From Thuidium tamariscinum (lineage: Eukaryota > Streptophyta > Bryopsida > Hypnales > Thuidiaceae): a DNA stretch of 64,000 nt. The stretch spans positions 10,480,501 through 10,544,500 of the forward strand of contig OX344758.2 of assembly GCA_947034885.2 (NCBI GenBank), written 5' to 3'. Of this stretch, positions 12,381 through 26,229 are shown in pieces. A program made the position numbers and the translations under genes. The notes beneath the pieces are model-generated. The model was not told the DNA's origin and made no database searches. It saw only the letters and a list, made by a program, of their open reading frames with translations. Position 1 is the stretch's first letter, and every line of letters starts with the position of its first letter.

Positions 12381-14485
12381 TTTTCTTAACATTATAGATG
12401 GAATATTACAAAATAAATTGTGAATTTATGTAAAAGAATATTTTGTGACAACTACTACTTTGAAATATTTTGTATTGAATGGAACAATTTTAATTCAATT
12501 TTACAATATATATTTATGAAAAAACAAAGGCTTTTATTGTAGTCTCATTCCATAATATTGTATATCTTCAACATGTATATTTTGGAATACTTTGGTCAAT
12601 TTAATTATTTATAAAAAAATTGAACATTGAAACAATACTGATATGGAACAATATTTAAATGTAGTCTCTTTTGAATTTTTATTAATTGGTGTAATAAAAT
12701 CATGTTTGAATCAATACATGGTACCAACTCTTATAGAAATGTCAATTTAGACTTTACACATTTATACTATATGTCAATTTGAAGGTTCTAAATTAAATAA
12801 TGCACTTAATAGGATGAATCACTAGAAAGGAAGGCTCTATAAGAGGTTTTCTTACCATATTGGGAGATTGCGAGTTCCTGGACTATAGGAACTCGCTAAA
12901 AACTATCCCAGTAGCTAATCTAATGTAATTTGATGTGGCACAGAGACTGCCACATCAGATAATAATATTTTATTAAATAAAAAATTGATTTTTAAATTAT
13001 ATTTTTAATAGTTTTTTAGATTTTTAAAATTTAAATTAAAAAAAATCTGACCAGCAGTGGCTAGTTCATAAAATGAGGAATGAGGCTGAAATAGTCTCTC
13101 AATACCTTGAAAAAATCTCTTATGCAAACTCCCACCAAAAAGTAAACTATTACTCTGTAACTATCAATACTTAATACATGCTCAATTTTAATTGGATTTG
13201 GATTTTTTTTTTCTTAAAAGAATGAAAAAAAATTGTATAGTATACAATAAAATTATCCACCAACAGAGAAGACCCAAAGTTCCTAGCAAAAAAACAAGTT
13301 AAGTCTTAATTACTCAACTTACTCTTCTAATAAATGATCCATCAACAAGGGAATCTCCAAAACTCTCACTATAAAATCAAGTCAAGTCCTAGTCCTCAAT
13401 TCATGTTCAATTTCACTTATATTTAGGTTAAGAAGAAAATATGACCCTAAAAATAAAATAATTTGATAGAATTTATGAAATGATCTTCCAACAATTAAGG
13501 CCTTCATTCCCACAAAAAAAATAATGTCGACTCCTAAAGACTCAACTACAAGTTGATTGGCTTACATTTATATTAAAAAGCCAATAAGAAAGCAAAGCCT
13601 CATATAGACAAGAATTGAATACCATACCATAAAACTTAAGACCTGAAGGCCCATAGATTAAACTTACTCCCGAGTAAAAGTCAAGTTATCCTTAAAATAT
13701 TGTTGAAGACTCAAAATATTTTGGAGATGACTTCACCTTAGATTGTAGGTTGAAAAAAAAAGTTTTTCATCCAATATTTTTTTTCAAAATTTCTTGAATA
13801 CATCTTTAGTGAATTGTATTGCAAACTCTCTCAACATGGTATTATCAATTTTTTGTAAAAAAGAAGATGCTTAATCTATGAATCCCCTTTGAAGTGTAAT
13901 TTGGTCATTTCTTGTTATTTATAGTTTCTATTCTAATTCAAAATTTTGGAAGTTTTGGAAATTTCAATGTTCTATAGCAATAATAACTTTGGCATATAAT
14001 CATGGTTTCTTGATTTCTTAATTTTAAAGTGATACATTAACTTTTGTTCATGCCATGATGTTAGATACTATAATATTCATCTATGTTGACAATACCAAAT
14101 TTTTAAAGTATATTTTGTACTCAAGAGTATTTGATATCAATTTATTTTCATTTTTTCTTTATAAAAAATTTACATAATTTCAAACTTTTCCCAAAAAAGA
14201 TTGGAAAGTTTTGTGGCTTGCAATAGATATACGACTTCACCTTTGAAAAATGAATATAAATGTTTTGGTCATATTCAATTGCAAAATGGCAACAAATACA
14301 GAAGGGCGTTAAATCCTACCATCAAAGGTGGGCCCAACAAGCTAGATTTTATCCTAGGAATAAATGCTGAAATTTTTTATTTCTTGCACAAATTTATTTC
14401 TAACAAATTCTGAATTCATATTTGCAATTCGAGACCCCAAATTAGCAAGATAGAATGAAGAATCTATCCAAAAACACTGCCCCAA

Positions 14486-15036
14486 ATGGGGTCTTTTTTA
14501 CTTTCACCCTTGGATAACACAAGTTTTACCCCTCTGGGCCCACCTTTGAAGGATACAGCAATGGCTTTGAAATCAGTGCTCATGGGCTCGTCTTTCCACG
14601 GTAAAGCCCTCCAAAAGTTACTCCACCATCCTCAATTTGACTTGTATTTGGGTTCCCAATCCCAGAAGAAGCCCCAAAAGGAAAGACTTGGGTCGAGTGC
14701 CGTAGAATGCCTCCCCATGCCCGCACCTGGCTGGGCCTACGCTTCCCCTTCCAACACTCTTGCCCCCAATTTCATCTCCGTCGACGCACTCTGCTTCTCA
14801 CCCCTTCAGTTGCCCATTTCGACTTCGATTGCGCCGTTCTTCCCCTCCCCTCCCTCGCAGATTGCCTCCTCCGTCCTCCGCTTCCTCCACTTCTTCACCA
14901 TGATTCCCCTTTCTTCGCCATTTCATCCTAACCCCTGCATCCCGATCCCGATCCCGCCCTAGCCCAGCTTGTCGGGATTCACGACGAGATCGTGGCGATG
15001 GTGACAAGGCCCTTGCGGAGGATTTGAAGCTTTGGG
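14486..15036 (+). promoter_or_regulatory. GC-rich upstream and leader region of ATG13
   Basis: Base composition switches sharply from AT-rich to GC-rich around 14,500, marking the promoter and 5' leader of the gene starting at 15,037. Several upstream ATGs occur. The longest open frame (14,486-14,962) would make a 158-residue low-complexity Pro/Ser-rich product with no recognisable domain. If transcription starts this far upstream, these would be uORFs. I saw no clear TATA box. Confidence 0.5.
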
Positions 15037-18000
15037 ATGGCGCCGTTCGGGTCTCTCCCGCAGACGGAGAAGGCGAAGATCGAGCAGATCGTGGCGGAGT
15101 ATTACGCCAAGGCGCTCCACGTCGTGTTGGAGTCCCGGATCCCGCACCACGGGCACAGTAGTGAGCCTGCTGCCGATGCGCACCGTGGTGCCACCACCAA
15201 CAAGTGGTTCAATTTGGAGTTGGAAAGCGCCAGCCATGTCATGGAGAGCGTGGAGCCGTGGAGGCGAGGGTTGTGCCAGGAGCCGATGGTGGTGGACATC
15301 TGGTTGCACCAGCCATCGGGAGGACAGCAGGAACCTCCGTCGTCGTCTCTAGAGCGACAGCGCAGTTTCGGCAACAAGTGGAGCTCCTCGCCGCAGCGCG
15401 TGACGAATTTGAGGGCGGAGTCGTGGAATGAAGACGACGCGGGAACTTCCTCGGTGTCGCGGACCCTGTTGGAGCGATGGGTAGTGCACTACGAGCGGAC
15501 GAAGAAAGGCTCTTGGTTAGGGTTTGGGCCTGTGTTGAAGGGGGTGTCTGTAGAAGGGGGTGCGTCTCTGGAGGAGGACTTAGGTCGGGCAGGGTTGCAG
15601 GCGAATCATGTGTTGGAAAGGCCCGTGGTGTACAAGCGGACGGTGATTATGTTGCGGTCACTGTACTGCTTGGTGCGCACTTTGCCTGCGTTTCGGCTGT
15701 ATAAGCTTGCGACGTCGTCGTCGCATAGCCGCAGCTTCTCCCTGTCTTACTCGGTCTCGCCGGCGACGTCGACGCTCTCGGAGCAAGACGAAGGCGCCAT
15801 GATGAAATGCAATTTGACGCCGATTGAGACGCAGTGGGGGAGGCTCTGCATCTATTCGATGTACAGGAATGCCACGGCGGTCACGGCTTTGGAGGTGACG
15901 CCGCGAATTCTGTCTCGGATCATTCCGGATTATGTCGGGAGCCCGACGACGGATACCTTGCGGAGGTTTACGAGCGTGGGGTCGTTACCTTCGGGCGGGC
16001 TTTCGGGAAGACATGGCGTGCATGTGGTTTCGTTACCAGGTGATTCCTAAATCTCTGATCCCTCGATTGCGAATTAGGGCAAGACTGTTTTTGCAATTCT
16101 TTCTCCTCCTGCCACCCAGGCTCTCATTACACTTGCAGTAACTTCATCTTGCTAGTTTGAAATACTCGTTCCATGACTGAATGTTGAAATGTTTACTCCT
16201 CGACTGTGAAAGTCGGCTTCCGAGTTTTGTAAGCTTTGAACTCAATGAATACTCGGATTTCTAAATTGCTCTTCATAAATGTCCTGCCGCCTTCTTCTTG
16301 GGTTGAAACTGCAGGTAGACCAGTAAGGTGCAATGTTTATAACTTTAGACTGCCACTGCAATACTCTCTTGTCTTTCCTTCTGGAGCCCAGAGCTCCATT
16401 TAGAATTTTCGTTGGATTTACTACTCGTGCATTGGGTTTTGAAGTCTCGTGTCAGAATCACCTTTTATTGGAGAACGCAAGTCTTTCACTCCGAAAACCC
16501 TATTATATATCAGTGTTGGAGGGGTCCCTTTTTCCTCCTTCGCTCTGACATCTGACGTCTAGGTACTTTTGATCTTTTGGAAAACCCAACTCTGACCCTG
16601 CTCTGCCACCAAGCGTGCGTATTCACCACGGGATTGGTTCAGGGGGTCCTTGTGCTCTTAATCTTTCAGTGAAGATTGGGACACCAGGCATCCTGGCAAA
16701 GCGTATTCTTCCCCACGTCTTCACGAAGGGAGGACAGGATCCCAGTGAATGATTTTTCGTGATGCTATAAAAGGACATGTGTTCTAAGGATGCTATGACA
16801 GGATTCTTAATCGGGGAGTTATTTCGGTATAGAACGTTATGTTGCTGTAAAACACTAGGCGGATGGGGTGAGTGTTGCGAAGCTTTTGTTTTGGTGTGCC
16901 CTGTGCTCATCTTGAGGTGTGGTTTATTTCAGGTTCTGTTCCGAACTCTCCATCGGGGGCATTTGGACGACGCCACAGTTGGAGTGGGGGCATAAACAAG
17001 ATACAGTCACAGCCTCCGCTATTGCCAATGTCGCCTTCCTACAAATCTTCCTCACCTTCTCCTTCCCACCCGTCTCATGACTTTCAAAACTCTCCACCTA
17101 AAGCTCCGCTCTACTTCCACCACTCATCCTCCCCATCTGGGACGCACGCTCCGTCTAATCTCTCTCCTCGAAATTCCCCTCATCAGAGGCAGTTCGTTCA
17201 TCCTCCATCCTACCATCACCCTCATCACGACTCTCAACCTATTCCCATCCATGCTCGGCATTCTCCTCCGTTCTCCCCCTCTCCTTCCCCCTCTCCCCCT
17301 CAGCATGGCTACAGCCGTTCCAGGAGTGACCCTGTAAGTATTCCCCGCCCCACTAACCTTAACCGCCCTTTGCCTGCTGGCACCCGCGCTGCCGATCCTC
17401 ATCATCAAAGCAAAAGCCCTCTCCCTCCACCTTCCCCTCAGACTCGAACTTTGGAGAGGACTCCTTCTTTCAATTCCCGACTTCATTCGGGATCTGCTGG
17501 TCATGTCTCCAACTTGTCATTAGATAGCAAGATTGCGGCTCGATCGGCTGATTCCTCACAATTGGTCTCCCCCCAGAGTCGGTTTCGCAGAAATCAGGTA
17601 CTCCTTTTTTTTAGTTTTGCTGCGTTGCCGAATTTAGTTTTGAGCATTAACAATTGGTTGCTTGACTCTAAGTTCAACAGAGAATTAGAATGGCAGTTCT
17701 TGGTGAATATGAAGTTCGAGTGTTTCTTTTCTATCATAGGACAACACCTGCTTCTCGCATCTGAAATCTACAGTTGTCCTGCGAGTCTTTCTAGTTTCAC
17801 TTCAGCACCGGGATGGAGATTTTGTAATGACAAGATATTCTATTGCTGGTTTTCAGACTTTCGGAGAAGATCAGGGGGACGAACTTGCACTGTCAGGCAT
17901 AAAACGGTCTGTGTACAGTCCTCCAGGGCTTGTATTACCTGGTTTCAGAGCTACCAACAGGGTTTCAAGCCACAATCATGAGGATCCAGAGGATGTGAAC

Positions 18001-18904
18001 CTTGAGTGTCCGTTCGCAATTGACAACGATGAATCGGAGGATTATCTGAGCAGGTACTCCCTCACATGCGATCATACTGTTTACTATACAGCTCACCTTA
18101 TTTCCTGTTAACTTTAAATTTTGTAGTCTGCGTAGTTCATTATTTCCATATCTGCTTGTGAGCGTCATCGTATATCTGTCCTGTCTTGACTTGGAGTTGT
18201 TCGAGGTTTTATTTCTGATGCCTTAGCTACTTAGGTACACCTTTTTGAGAAAACTTGCACCTTGAAGGTTACTGAAGCATCCCTCAATAATCAGCAGTTA
18301 TGTTTGTAAAGCTTGGGTTTTGATGGGTTCCTGGAACCTTCCAGCGAGCGGCGTTGCTGCAAAGGTACCTATTTTCTTTTGTGCTTGCGTAATTGCTCAC
18401 CTTCTGTGACTGATCGTTGACAGAGTTGGGAGTCCCAAGCCGAAAGTCCCTGATTCGCCTGACTTTCAGGGAAGCACTCCAGGGTCGGCAGTGGGGGCTC
18501 TAGTTAGGATCCTTAAGGGTGCAGCCCCCTTACGCCAACAAAGTGCTCCACCTGCCTTTGCGGACCTTCCTGGGATCAAAGTGGGTGTTTCTCCATCCTC
18601 TCCTGTTGCAATTGCAGGAAGAGCCAAGAACAGTCCACCTCAACCGAATTCCCTTGGTGCGCGTAATGTTTTGAGGGGCCGACCTTCTGACTTTCGACCG
18701 ACTAGTTTGGTAGGCCATGGAGCGTCATTTGGTACTGGAGGGATTGGCTCCCCACCATCGATAGGAGTTAGACAAGCCAGCTCGAAATCAGCCGCTGACG
18801 CTCTGGAAGAGTTAAGGCAGTACCGAGAGATGCGGGATTTTTTAATTCATCAAAGTGGGGAGGCCAAATCAGGGCCGGGTCTGCTAGCAGTGAAACGTAT
18901 GTAA
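15037..18904 (+). CDS. ATG13: Autophagy-related protein 13 (ATG13), four exons
   Basis: ATG13 is the regulatory subunit of the cytosolic ATG1/ULK kinase complex that starts autophagosome formation. Exons 15037-16039, 16933-17597, 17857-18053 and 18424-18904 are joined through GT-AG introns of 893, 259 and 370 bp (phases 1, 0, 2). They give 781 codons plus stop without a break. The HORMA-type N-terminal part is clear: KIEQIVAEYYAKALHVVLES (14-33), KWFNLELE (56-63), MVVDIWL, LLERWVVHYE (144-153), YKRTVIMLRSLYCLVRTLPA (199-218), TPIETQWGRLCIYSMYRN (271-288) and DYVGSP. FGRRHSWS (345-352) opens a long Ser/Pro-rich disordered middle. CPFAIDND (607-614) and ALEELRQYREMRD near the C-terminus are typical of plant ATG13. 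The length is somewhat above the usual ~600-residue plant form, because of the longer Ser/Pro region. Start: first ATG in the conserved frame, in GC-rich context. The identification rests on remembered family motifs. Confidence 0.9.
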
Positions 18905-19830
18905 ATGGAGCAGCGTTACTCAAGGTTTATGACCATGTATAGAGTGGAAGATGAAGCTGGGGGAAAAAACTGGTATTGTACAGGCAAGTTTAGGTGACAC
19001 TAGAAAAAGGAGAAGAAAAAAGGGGGTCTTTCCCACAGCTGGCGGACCTGATACAATTTGTTGTTGTAGTGAAAACTCTAAAGGAAGTTGAGCATTGATT
19101 CATGTCTCTACAACTGGTACGTACCCCTTGGATCTCCTTTTATCATCTGTTTACAATCCAGAGCATCTTTCTTTGGGGTGAACTGCGGCGTAACATAGCT
19201 GTTCACATTCCTGGTATCTTATCAATCCATTCTGGCATGTAGTGTTGGTGTCCAAGTACTCAACCAATGCCATCTGAATTCTCAAAAGCCAGGACTCGTT
19301 AGTTTCGAGATTCTCTGATCACTGGACCAGAATTGTGCTACTGAGAATTAGAGAAGAAAGAAAATGGTGCTACACTACTATTGACAGCGAATATTTCTCA
19401 TTTTAAAGTGTACTTGTGCCTTAAGAAATCTCTCAATTGTTTCGGTACTAGTGTGTAGAGATCTCCTGGTAATGTGCACAGGCACCTTAAATTATCAAGA
19501 CAAGTTTTCATTGTCTTCAGCGTGCCCACATTGTGAAATTTTTTGTCCTACTACATTAGCAAACTGTAATGAAAGGTTTTGCAAGTTGAATCTGAAATTG
19601 TTGTGACTCATGGAATGTCTCAGAGATTTTCAAAAGGAGTTCATGGTACAATTGGTCATAGGTAACAACACATGTGGAACCTTGGAGCTGTATAAAGTGA
19701 TGCATGAATAATGCTATCCCCAAATAGCCACTTCGATTAACCCTGAAGCTCTCCGACGTCCATATTTTGGATGATGAACAAAGGGCTTGAAGGCACTGTT
19801 TCATCCAACTAACCTTCTTTAATGACCAAA
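18905..19830 (+). other. Presumed 3' UTR and downstream flank of ATG13
   Basis: Composition stays intermediate for about 900 bp after the ATG13 stop, then drops to AT-rich. No open frame here looks coding. I could not place a polyadenylation site with confidence. Confidence 0.4.
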
Positions 19831-19918
19831 TTCATTAAATTCTGGTAATTGATATATCTGTACAAAATTATAAGCAAAAATGTGCAACAATTCAAAAAAG
19901 GATTGAGGCATTTAGGGG

Positions 19919-20807
19919 TTAATCCTTTAAGTTCCTTGACTATGCTTACTCCGAAAACTATCATTTCTATTTACCAATACCATATATTTTTTAGAAAACA
20001 TATTTTGAGATTTGTAATTGTAGGATTTTGTAGTAAATTGGTTTGAGAACATGTGGAAAAAATTTGAGTTTTTCACCATGTAGATTGTTAGATATTAGCA
20101 TTTTATCCTTGCAAAATTCTAAGCAATTGTATTTCACAAGGTCACACTTGTATGAAAAGATATTCAAAATGGTTGTTACTGTTTGAATTCATTGTTCAAT
20201 GCAAGTTAGGTAGATACTCAAAAAATTTCAAATCGTTTGGAATTGAAAAAAAATAGTAAGTAGAAAGAAATAGCAAATGATTCAAAATACAAAATTGTTA
20301 AGAATTTCTTTAAGGAATTGAAAAATGCCAATCCCAATGGTTGTAATGTTGTAATAAACAATTTACATCCTATGATTTTATTTTTTTTGAAAAATATTGA
20401 AAATTGAGTAAAATAAAGGACTTCAAAGTTTATTTTAGAGTAGAGAATCCATAATTGTCCGCAAATAAAAACTCCTCATAACTTTTGACTCATTGATCAA
20501 AATGAAATGATTCAAAGCTTTCCACTCAAACATAAACGAAGAAAATCAATTTCACATTTTTGTTTTTGGAAAAAGTAATTTTTTCCAATTTGCCCAAACT
20601 ACCTATTTACATAAAAAAGCAACATAATAGGCCATAATTTTTAATTCATATTTCCAAATGTCTTGATTTTTAGTGCTCAAGAAAGATATTCCTTGCCCCC
20701 ATATTCTATTAAAATTTGGGCCAAAAATATAGAAATCTTTACTCACATGTACCTACCTAAAATTTGTTATGTTGCCAAATTTAGCAGGGTGGTCATGTAG
20801 AGGTTAA
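19919..20807. mobile_element. TTAA-flanked TIR element (family 1), 889 bp, reverse orientation
   Basis: The sequence runs from TTAATCCTTTAAGTTCCTTG to CATGTAGAGGTTAA and matches the copy at 10,572-11,502 in reverse, including the 'CCATA.TCTATTAAAATTTGG' and 'GGATTTTGTAG' segments. Directly before it stands CATTTAGGGG, which looks like the end of a second element sharing the same TTAA. Confidence 0.6.
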
Positions 20808-23800
20808 TTCCTCAAGTTTTGAATATGATAGTGATTATACATGATGATTGGAGGTTTGCTTAAGATACTTGACTTTTCAAATACTATTGCCTAATTGAAG
20901 GAATAAAAACCTTTAAACTTATACTCAACTTGATTCAATTTGTCTTTTATTCCTACATGTATAGTATGCTAACCTTCACAAATTATATATACTATGTATT
21001 GGTATTTGATTTTTAGAAGAAAATTGCAACAATGGTCATTCTTTAATGTAATTATTCACAATCAACATTGCAATCTTGTTCAATTGCATTATCAATCACG
21101 ATAAAGTTCACTATCCCCCCAAAATCTCTCCATTCCTAGAGATTTTTTATATATTAATTCTAGAAAATGGTGACCAATGAAATTTTGAATATGAGTTGTA
21201 CAGTACATATTTATTGGAAACTTCAATTCATTGAAAATCAACCTCAAAATTTTTTAGGGATTTACTTTAGATAATTCAATCAAATACATATTATCACAAA
21301 TTTTAAGTATATATTATCATATATATTATAATGAACAACCATTCATTGTAATATCAATATACCTAAACTTCCCAAATTAAGTATTTATAGCCATTTTCAA
21401 AGACAAAGTTATCTATTTAAAAAAAACAGAAAAAATAAAGTCATGTACTCCATAACTTTTGCATTTTAGTCAAATGTTAGAAATTTTTTTTCAAGTACAC
21501 GGAAAAAATTTGAACAAAAGAACTTATATTCAACAATAGAAGAGTTTTGTAGTCAAAGGTGGTAACTAATGAATGTGAAAATTAAAAAGGAATAACTTTG
21601 ACAGAAAATGGAGAATTATAAATTCAAATGGTGAAGATGTTTAAGGAAGCATTGTGTTCCCTTTGTGTACATTTCAACTTTGCAATGTTAAAAAAAGAAA
21701 TTAAAATGGCTTTCTATTTTTTTTTCTATGTTCCTCATACCTTTCATTTCATAGGTTAGATATAATGGTTTAAGTGTTTTTGTATAGGAATCAATATATC
21801 CAATCCAATCCAATTAATTATTTGTTTCTTAGAATATTATTTTAGATACTTGCTTCAACATTGAAATCACAAAAATCCTTACAATTGTTGCAATATTTGT
21901 TGAATGACAATAGACAAAGCATTGCATGTAGAATATGATGATTAGAAGCTATACTAAACTTTCATTCAAAATTTCTCAGTGAAGAGCAATACAAGTTGCC
22001 AAAATTTAAAAAAAAATCTAGAATAGGCTCTAAAGTTGTAAAGAAGCTAATAAGTTTCTCAAACACAAACTTTGACCATCAAATAAAATTTTGACTACCT
22101 ATAAATCTATAAATTTTTCTTTATTTATCTATAAATTTTTGCTTAAATTTTATTCATCTTAATCTCTACTAGCACAAAGGGCCTTGAACAAAACTTAAAT
22201 GTGCTATAAAATATACCTCTTACATCTTTTTTGAATTTTTTATCAACAAATATTATAATATGTATTATAAATAGAAACTACCTATATAGACAAAATCTAG
22301 AAAAATGTCTATGAATATTTTTCAACTAAATTTCAAATATATATGTTTTGAAAATTAAAAATAAAATAAATTCTTTGAATTTAAATATTTTATGATCTGC
22401 TAAAATGTCATCTTTCACAAACAAGCACTAAAATGTTAAAGATTTGATCAAAAGTATATTATTAAAGTCACTTGAATAGGAAGATTTTAATACTTTAATA
22501 ATATCATATACTTAGTATACATTTCTTCATTAAGAAAATTTAGGTAATAGAAATTTCAAAATCTAATATATTCGAAGAATCCATTTTTCTATACATTAAA
22601 CAAATAACACTTGGAAAAACAAATTCTTGACATCCAAAAATGTTGCCTCAAACTAAGCAATGATGGCAAAAAGGATTCATGAAGCTTTAACGGGGTAGGA
22701 TTTCAAATGCCATGTTACTATAAATGTGAACCAAAACAAACTAATTTTAAATTCACCTTATTATTCAAAAATCAAAATGAGCTATAAATTGAAAATTTAA
22801 GACCTAGTTTACATCAAAGAGAAAATTCAATCATTTTCACTATAGAGAGTTGAATATTTGGCATTAATTTGGTATAAACTATTATATTCAAAAAAAGGTT
22901 TTATAGAAACTTAATAGTTAGTCACATTAATAAAGAATGAATAGAATTTGATTTTTCAATATACTTAGTTGTACTTCACCTACTTTGTACAGCTCTTGAA
23001 GTAAACTCTTGAAATCTTTTTTTATACACCCCATGGATGTTGGGTGATTTAGAGGTTAATTTCTTCTTACTTGAAGGGTTTATCTAAGAAATCTAGTTGA
23101 TATTGTCTTTTTGTATAGCAAGATTCAATGAAGTGTTTGACTCTTTAACCTATTGTGGTTGATTCTCTAGGTGGGCTAGATGTTTTCTAGTTCAAGGCTA
23201 AACATAGAAAGAATACCAAATGATGATGCATTCTAGAATTCTGAATGCACCACCTTTGCTGTAAATTTTGTGGCAATTGAAGGTTCCCTTGCTAGAGTAT
23301 TTTTTTAATTTATATCCCATATTTTGTTAGTTTCATCAACTTCTAAATTGCATGCCACTATAGATTGTCTTGATTCTTTCCCAATTCATTCAGTTCCCAA
23401 TTTCCTTCACACGTCTCTTTTCTTTTGACATTATATTCATTCTAAAATTCTAGCTATGGATGAAAAAAATTCAATTTCAACCAAAAAATAGTTGGCTAGT
23501 CATTAATGGGTTAAATTTTTTTTTAATTCAAATGATTTTTCCACAATGTATTTTATTACAAATCTTGCAAATTTTCAAAATCATAGAAACCAAGGTGTAT
23601 CCTTTAGGAGTCAATTCCCAAGCCTATCTAGCATTTTTGAGCTTAGTAACATCATTGCTTTTGAAGTGTTTTAGGTCTAAATCTCAACTACATAATCTTC
23701 GAGTGTACATAATGTAGATGAATTGAATCAAATTTGGAATCATTTGGTCACATAGATTGTAAGATTGTAAAATTGCAATATTTTAGTGTTGAAAAAGGGT

Positions 23801-24392
23801 ACTAAAATTTTCATGTAGCATTATATTAGAGGTGAAATTCAATTTCTAAACTTCAAACTATAAAGTGCTAACTTCAAAACTAGCATACAAGCACATTGAT
23901 AAAAGAAATTATCATTCAAACACGCATTCAAATGATTCACTATGTCTCCAAAATGACTTTGAAATGTCAAAAACTAGCAAAATTGGTTGCAATAAACAAA
24001 TCTAAAGATGAGTACCCTTCTACCATTCTTCTTCTCAAACACTTGTTGGATTAATATGAAACTTTAACCACACAAACTAGACTAATATGTGCAACTTTTT
24101 TTTTTAAATGATTGGAAATGTCCACCATATGAAGAAGGAAGAGGTCACCAAAGTTCATAGCAATCCAAAAATGTCTAGATTTTGAATTTTGAATGGTTAC
24201 CAAATATTCAAAACAACTTGGATTGACTTGAAAATTTTACCACGATAACTACAATTCAAGTGGAATGTAACCCTTTTTCTCTTTAAAAAGATTGTCAAAA
24301 AAGAAGGTTTAAATAAAAGGTAAACAATTAAATTTAAAATTTAAAAAAAACTAGAAAACTAAAGATGAACATTGGATGAAGGAGATAAGTTA
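20808..24392. other. AT-rich gene-free stretch
   Basis: No gene, RNA gene or defined element found. Open frames are short and AT-driven. Confidence 0.6.
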
Positions 24393-24655
24393 GGTACACC
24401 CAAAATGGCACCTGACCTTAAAGCGCCATCTACAATGTGCATACATTTCCAAAATCAATCATGTACCCAGACTGTAGATGGCGCTTTCAGAAACAGACTT
24501 TGACCATTAATAATTTTTGCATACAGTATCCAAATCCTTTGTTCTTTGGTGCGTTGGAACATGCTTTCACTCGCCAACAAGACTCTATTAAAATCTGAAC
24601 AGCATGATAATAGGACCTAGGCCCAGTAAGAATAAGTGGTGCTTTTGGGTGTACC
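24393..24655. mobile_element. 263-bp TIR element containing a strong internal hairpin
   Basis: The ends GGTACACCCAAAATGGCACC and GGTGCTTTTGGGTGTACC are inverted repeats. Inside, 24,419-24,487 folds into a stem (AAAGCGCCATCTACA against TGTAGATGGCGCTTT, continuing with mismatches) around a ~15-nt loop. Confidence 0.6.
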
Positions 24656-25781
24656 CACCTTACAAGTCCCCCCAAGGTTGTAGCCACCAAAATGCAGTTT
24701 GGCAAACTCAAATTAAACCCATGAACTTCAAATGGCTCCCAAAACTTCAATGTACCTTAGAATGGTCTGAAATTTTTTGCACACCAACTAGAAGAGAGAA
24801 TGCAGATTTCCATACAAGTTTAATTGAATTCGGACCTCCAATGCAAATTTTACAGCACTTTGAATTGGACTTCCCGCAAAGCTAACTTCTCCGGGGCCCC
24901 TGCTGGGACCAGTTTCCCCTTGACGGATGTGAATGTACCAACGCAGACAGAGGTTCAGTTGATTGAATGTGACAGTGCTGCCCATGATTAGGATGGAATG
25001 CTCCTGCGGAAATAAGTTATAAAAAGTCCAGTTCAAAATTCACTTCACTTACTGTATCCTGATGGCCCTGCCTGTGCATCAATGGGCCTGCTGTGATCAA
25101 TGCTCTAATCATCAATGGGGCCTCTTCAATAAGAAGTTGAAGTTTTGAACATTATAACAACTAACTTATTCATATTGATTTGCTTAATTTAATATGTGGC
25201 AAATTGGGTCTGAAGAGGTGGGCGGGATCCATAAGATTCAGCTAAGATAAGTTAGGTTATTCTAGAGACTAGGGTCATAATTGTCTTCACTTACTTAAGG
25301 TTGAGGCACCAGTAGCCGACCATTTAAACAATTTCAGAGCAGATTTTGCACAATATGAGGGGGTGGGAATTTTTCTCATGTAGGAAGATAAGAAGTATGG
25401 GGATAAAAAAAATTTCAGAATTTTATTTCTAGAACTGAATTTACAGTGAATTTTGGGAAGCAAAAAGTACTCCAAACCAATAGCCAATATTTAGAGTCTC
25501 CTAATTCCGATAATGCTTTAACTGCTTTCCGTTCACTTCTTCCACTCACTAATTTGGACATGTGTCATTACCTTATTAGTCTTGGCCTCAGAAAGGACCA
25601 AAACACGCAATTCACCCTACACGTTGATTGATTGGAAATAGGCCCCCTACATGTTGGCTACGTGGTCGACATTTGGTGCCTCAACCTTACAAGCACTAAC
25701 ATGGAATCAAAAGAAAATTTTAAGTTTGGATTATAGCTATTGATGCAAGAAATCAATGAACTAAAGTGACATAATGTACGG
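24656..25781. other. Low-repeat stretch of mixed composition, no gene
   Basis: GC is slightly higher than the surroundings. The short open frames on both strands carry no recognisable motif. Nothing further is supported. Confidence 0.45.
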
Positions 25782-26159
25782 TAGAAGCACCCAAAACTGT
25801 CCAAATAAGGAATTCAGTATAGTTGGAGGCAACTTTTTCTTAAAATGATATTTTTCTAGTATTAGGGAGTGAAAATCATGAATATTCAAAAATAAATAAA
25901 AATTGGGATGTCGTTTGTAATTTCTATAATTTTTCAAAGTATTGACTCCCTAGACTACTAAAGTTGTTCAGTAGATGCCCCACAATCTGAACACTACTAA
26001 AATCAGCAGTGAGCCAATCAGATTTTGGTATGTGTCCTTTAATTGTGTTAGTGAATTACAATCAAACATTTGGTGAACACATTCACCGAAGTCTAGGGAC
26101 GGTTTTGGATGAGTCTAGGGTCCACTACAAGGTACAAGTGCGGTATTGGGTGTTTCTCC
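25782..26159. repeat. ~380-bp dispersed repeat, copy 1
   Basis: It begins GAAGCACCCAAAACTGTCCA and ends near ATTGGGTGTTTCTCCC, so the ends are roughly inverted (CACCCAA / TTGGGTG). Copy 2 lies inverted at 33,976-34,358, and a truncated copy 3 lies direct at about 35,572-35,880. A shared internal marker is GTGAAAATCATGAATATT. Confidence 0.75.
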
Positions 26160-26229
26160 CTTAGGAGGTTTGTAAAGTGCCCATTTAGGAGTTGACACTA
26201 AATTTGGGGAGGTAAAAGTGCTTGAAATA

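Larger units (their letters stand above)
3421..14485. other. AT-rich gene-free region with inverted-repeat elements
   Basis: I see no convincing gene. Open frames are short, AT-driven and without recognisable motifs. Listed separately are the 735-bp TIR element, the 177-bp-module foldback, the TTAA-flanked elements and a small foldback. An AT-rich dispersed repeat also occurs at about 8,880-9,070 and, inverted, at about 12,945-13,135; both copies pair 'ATAAGAG.TTTTTTCAAGG' with a GATGTGGCA segment. Confidence 0.7.

Noticed and set aside
14486..14962. 158-residue frame upstream of ATG13
   Set aside because: Low-complexity Pro/Ser sequence, no domain, in the GC-rich leader; treated as possible uORF and not a gene.
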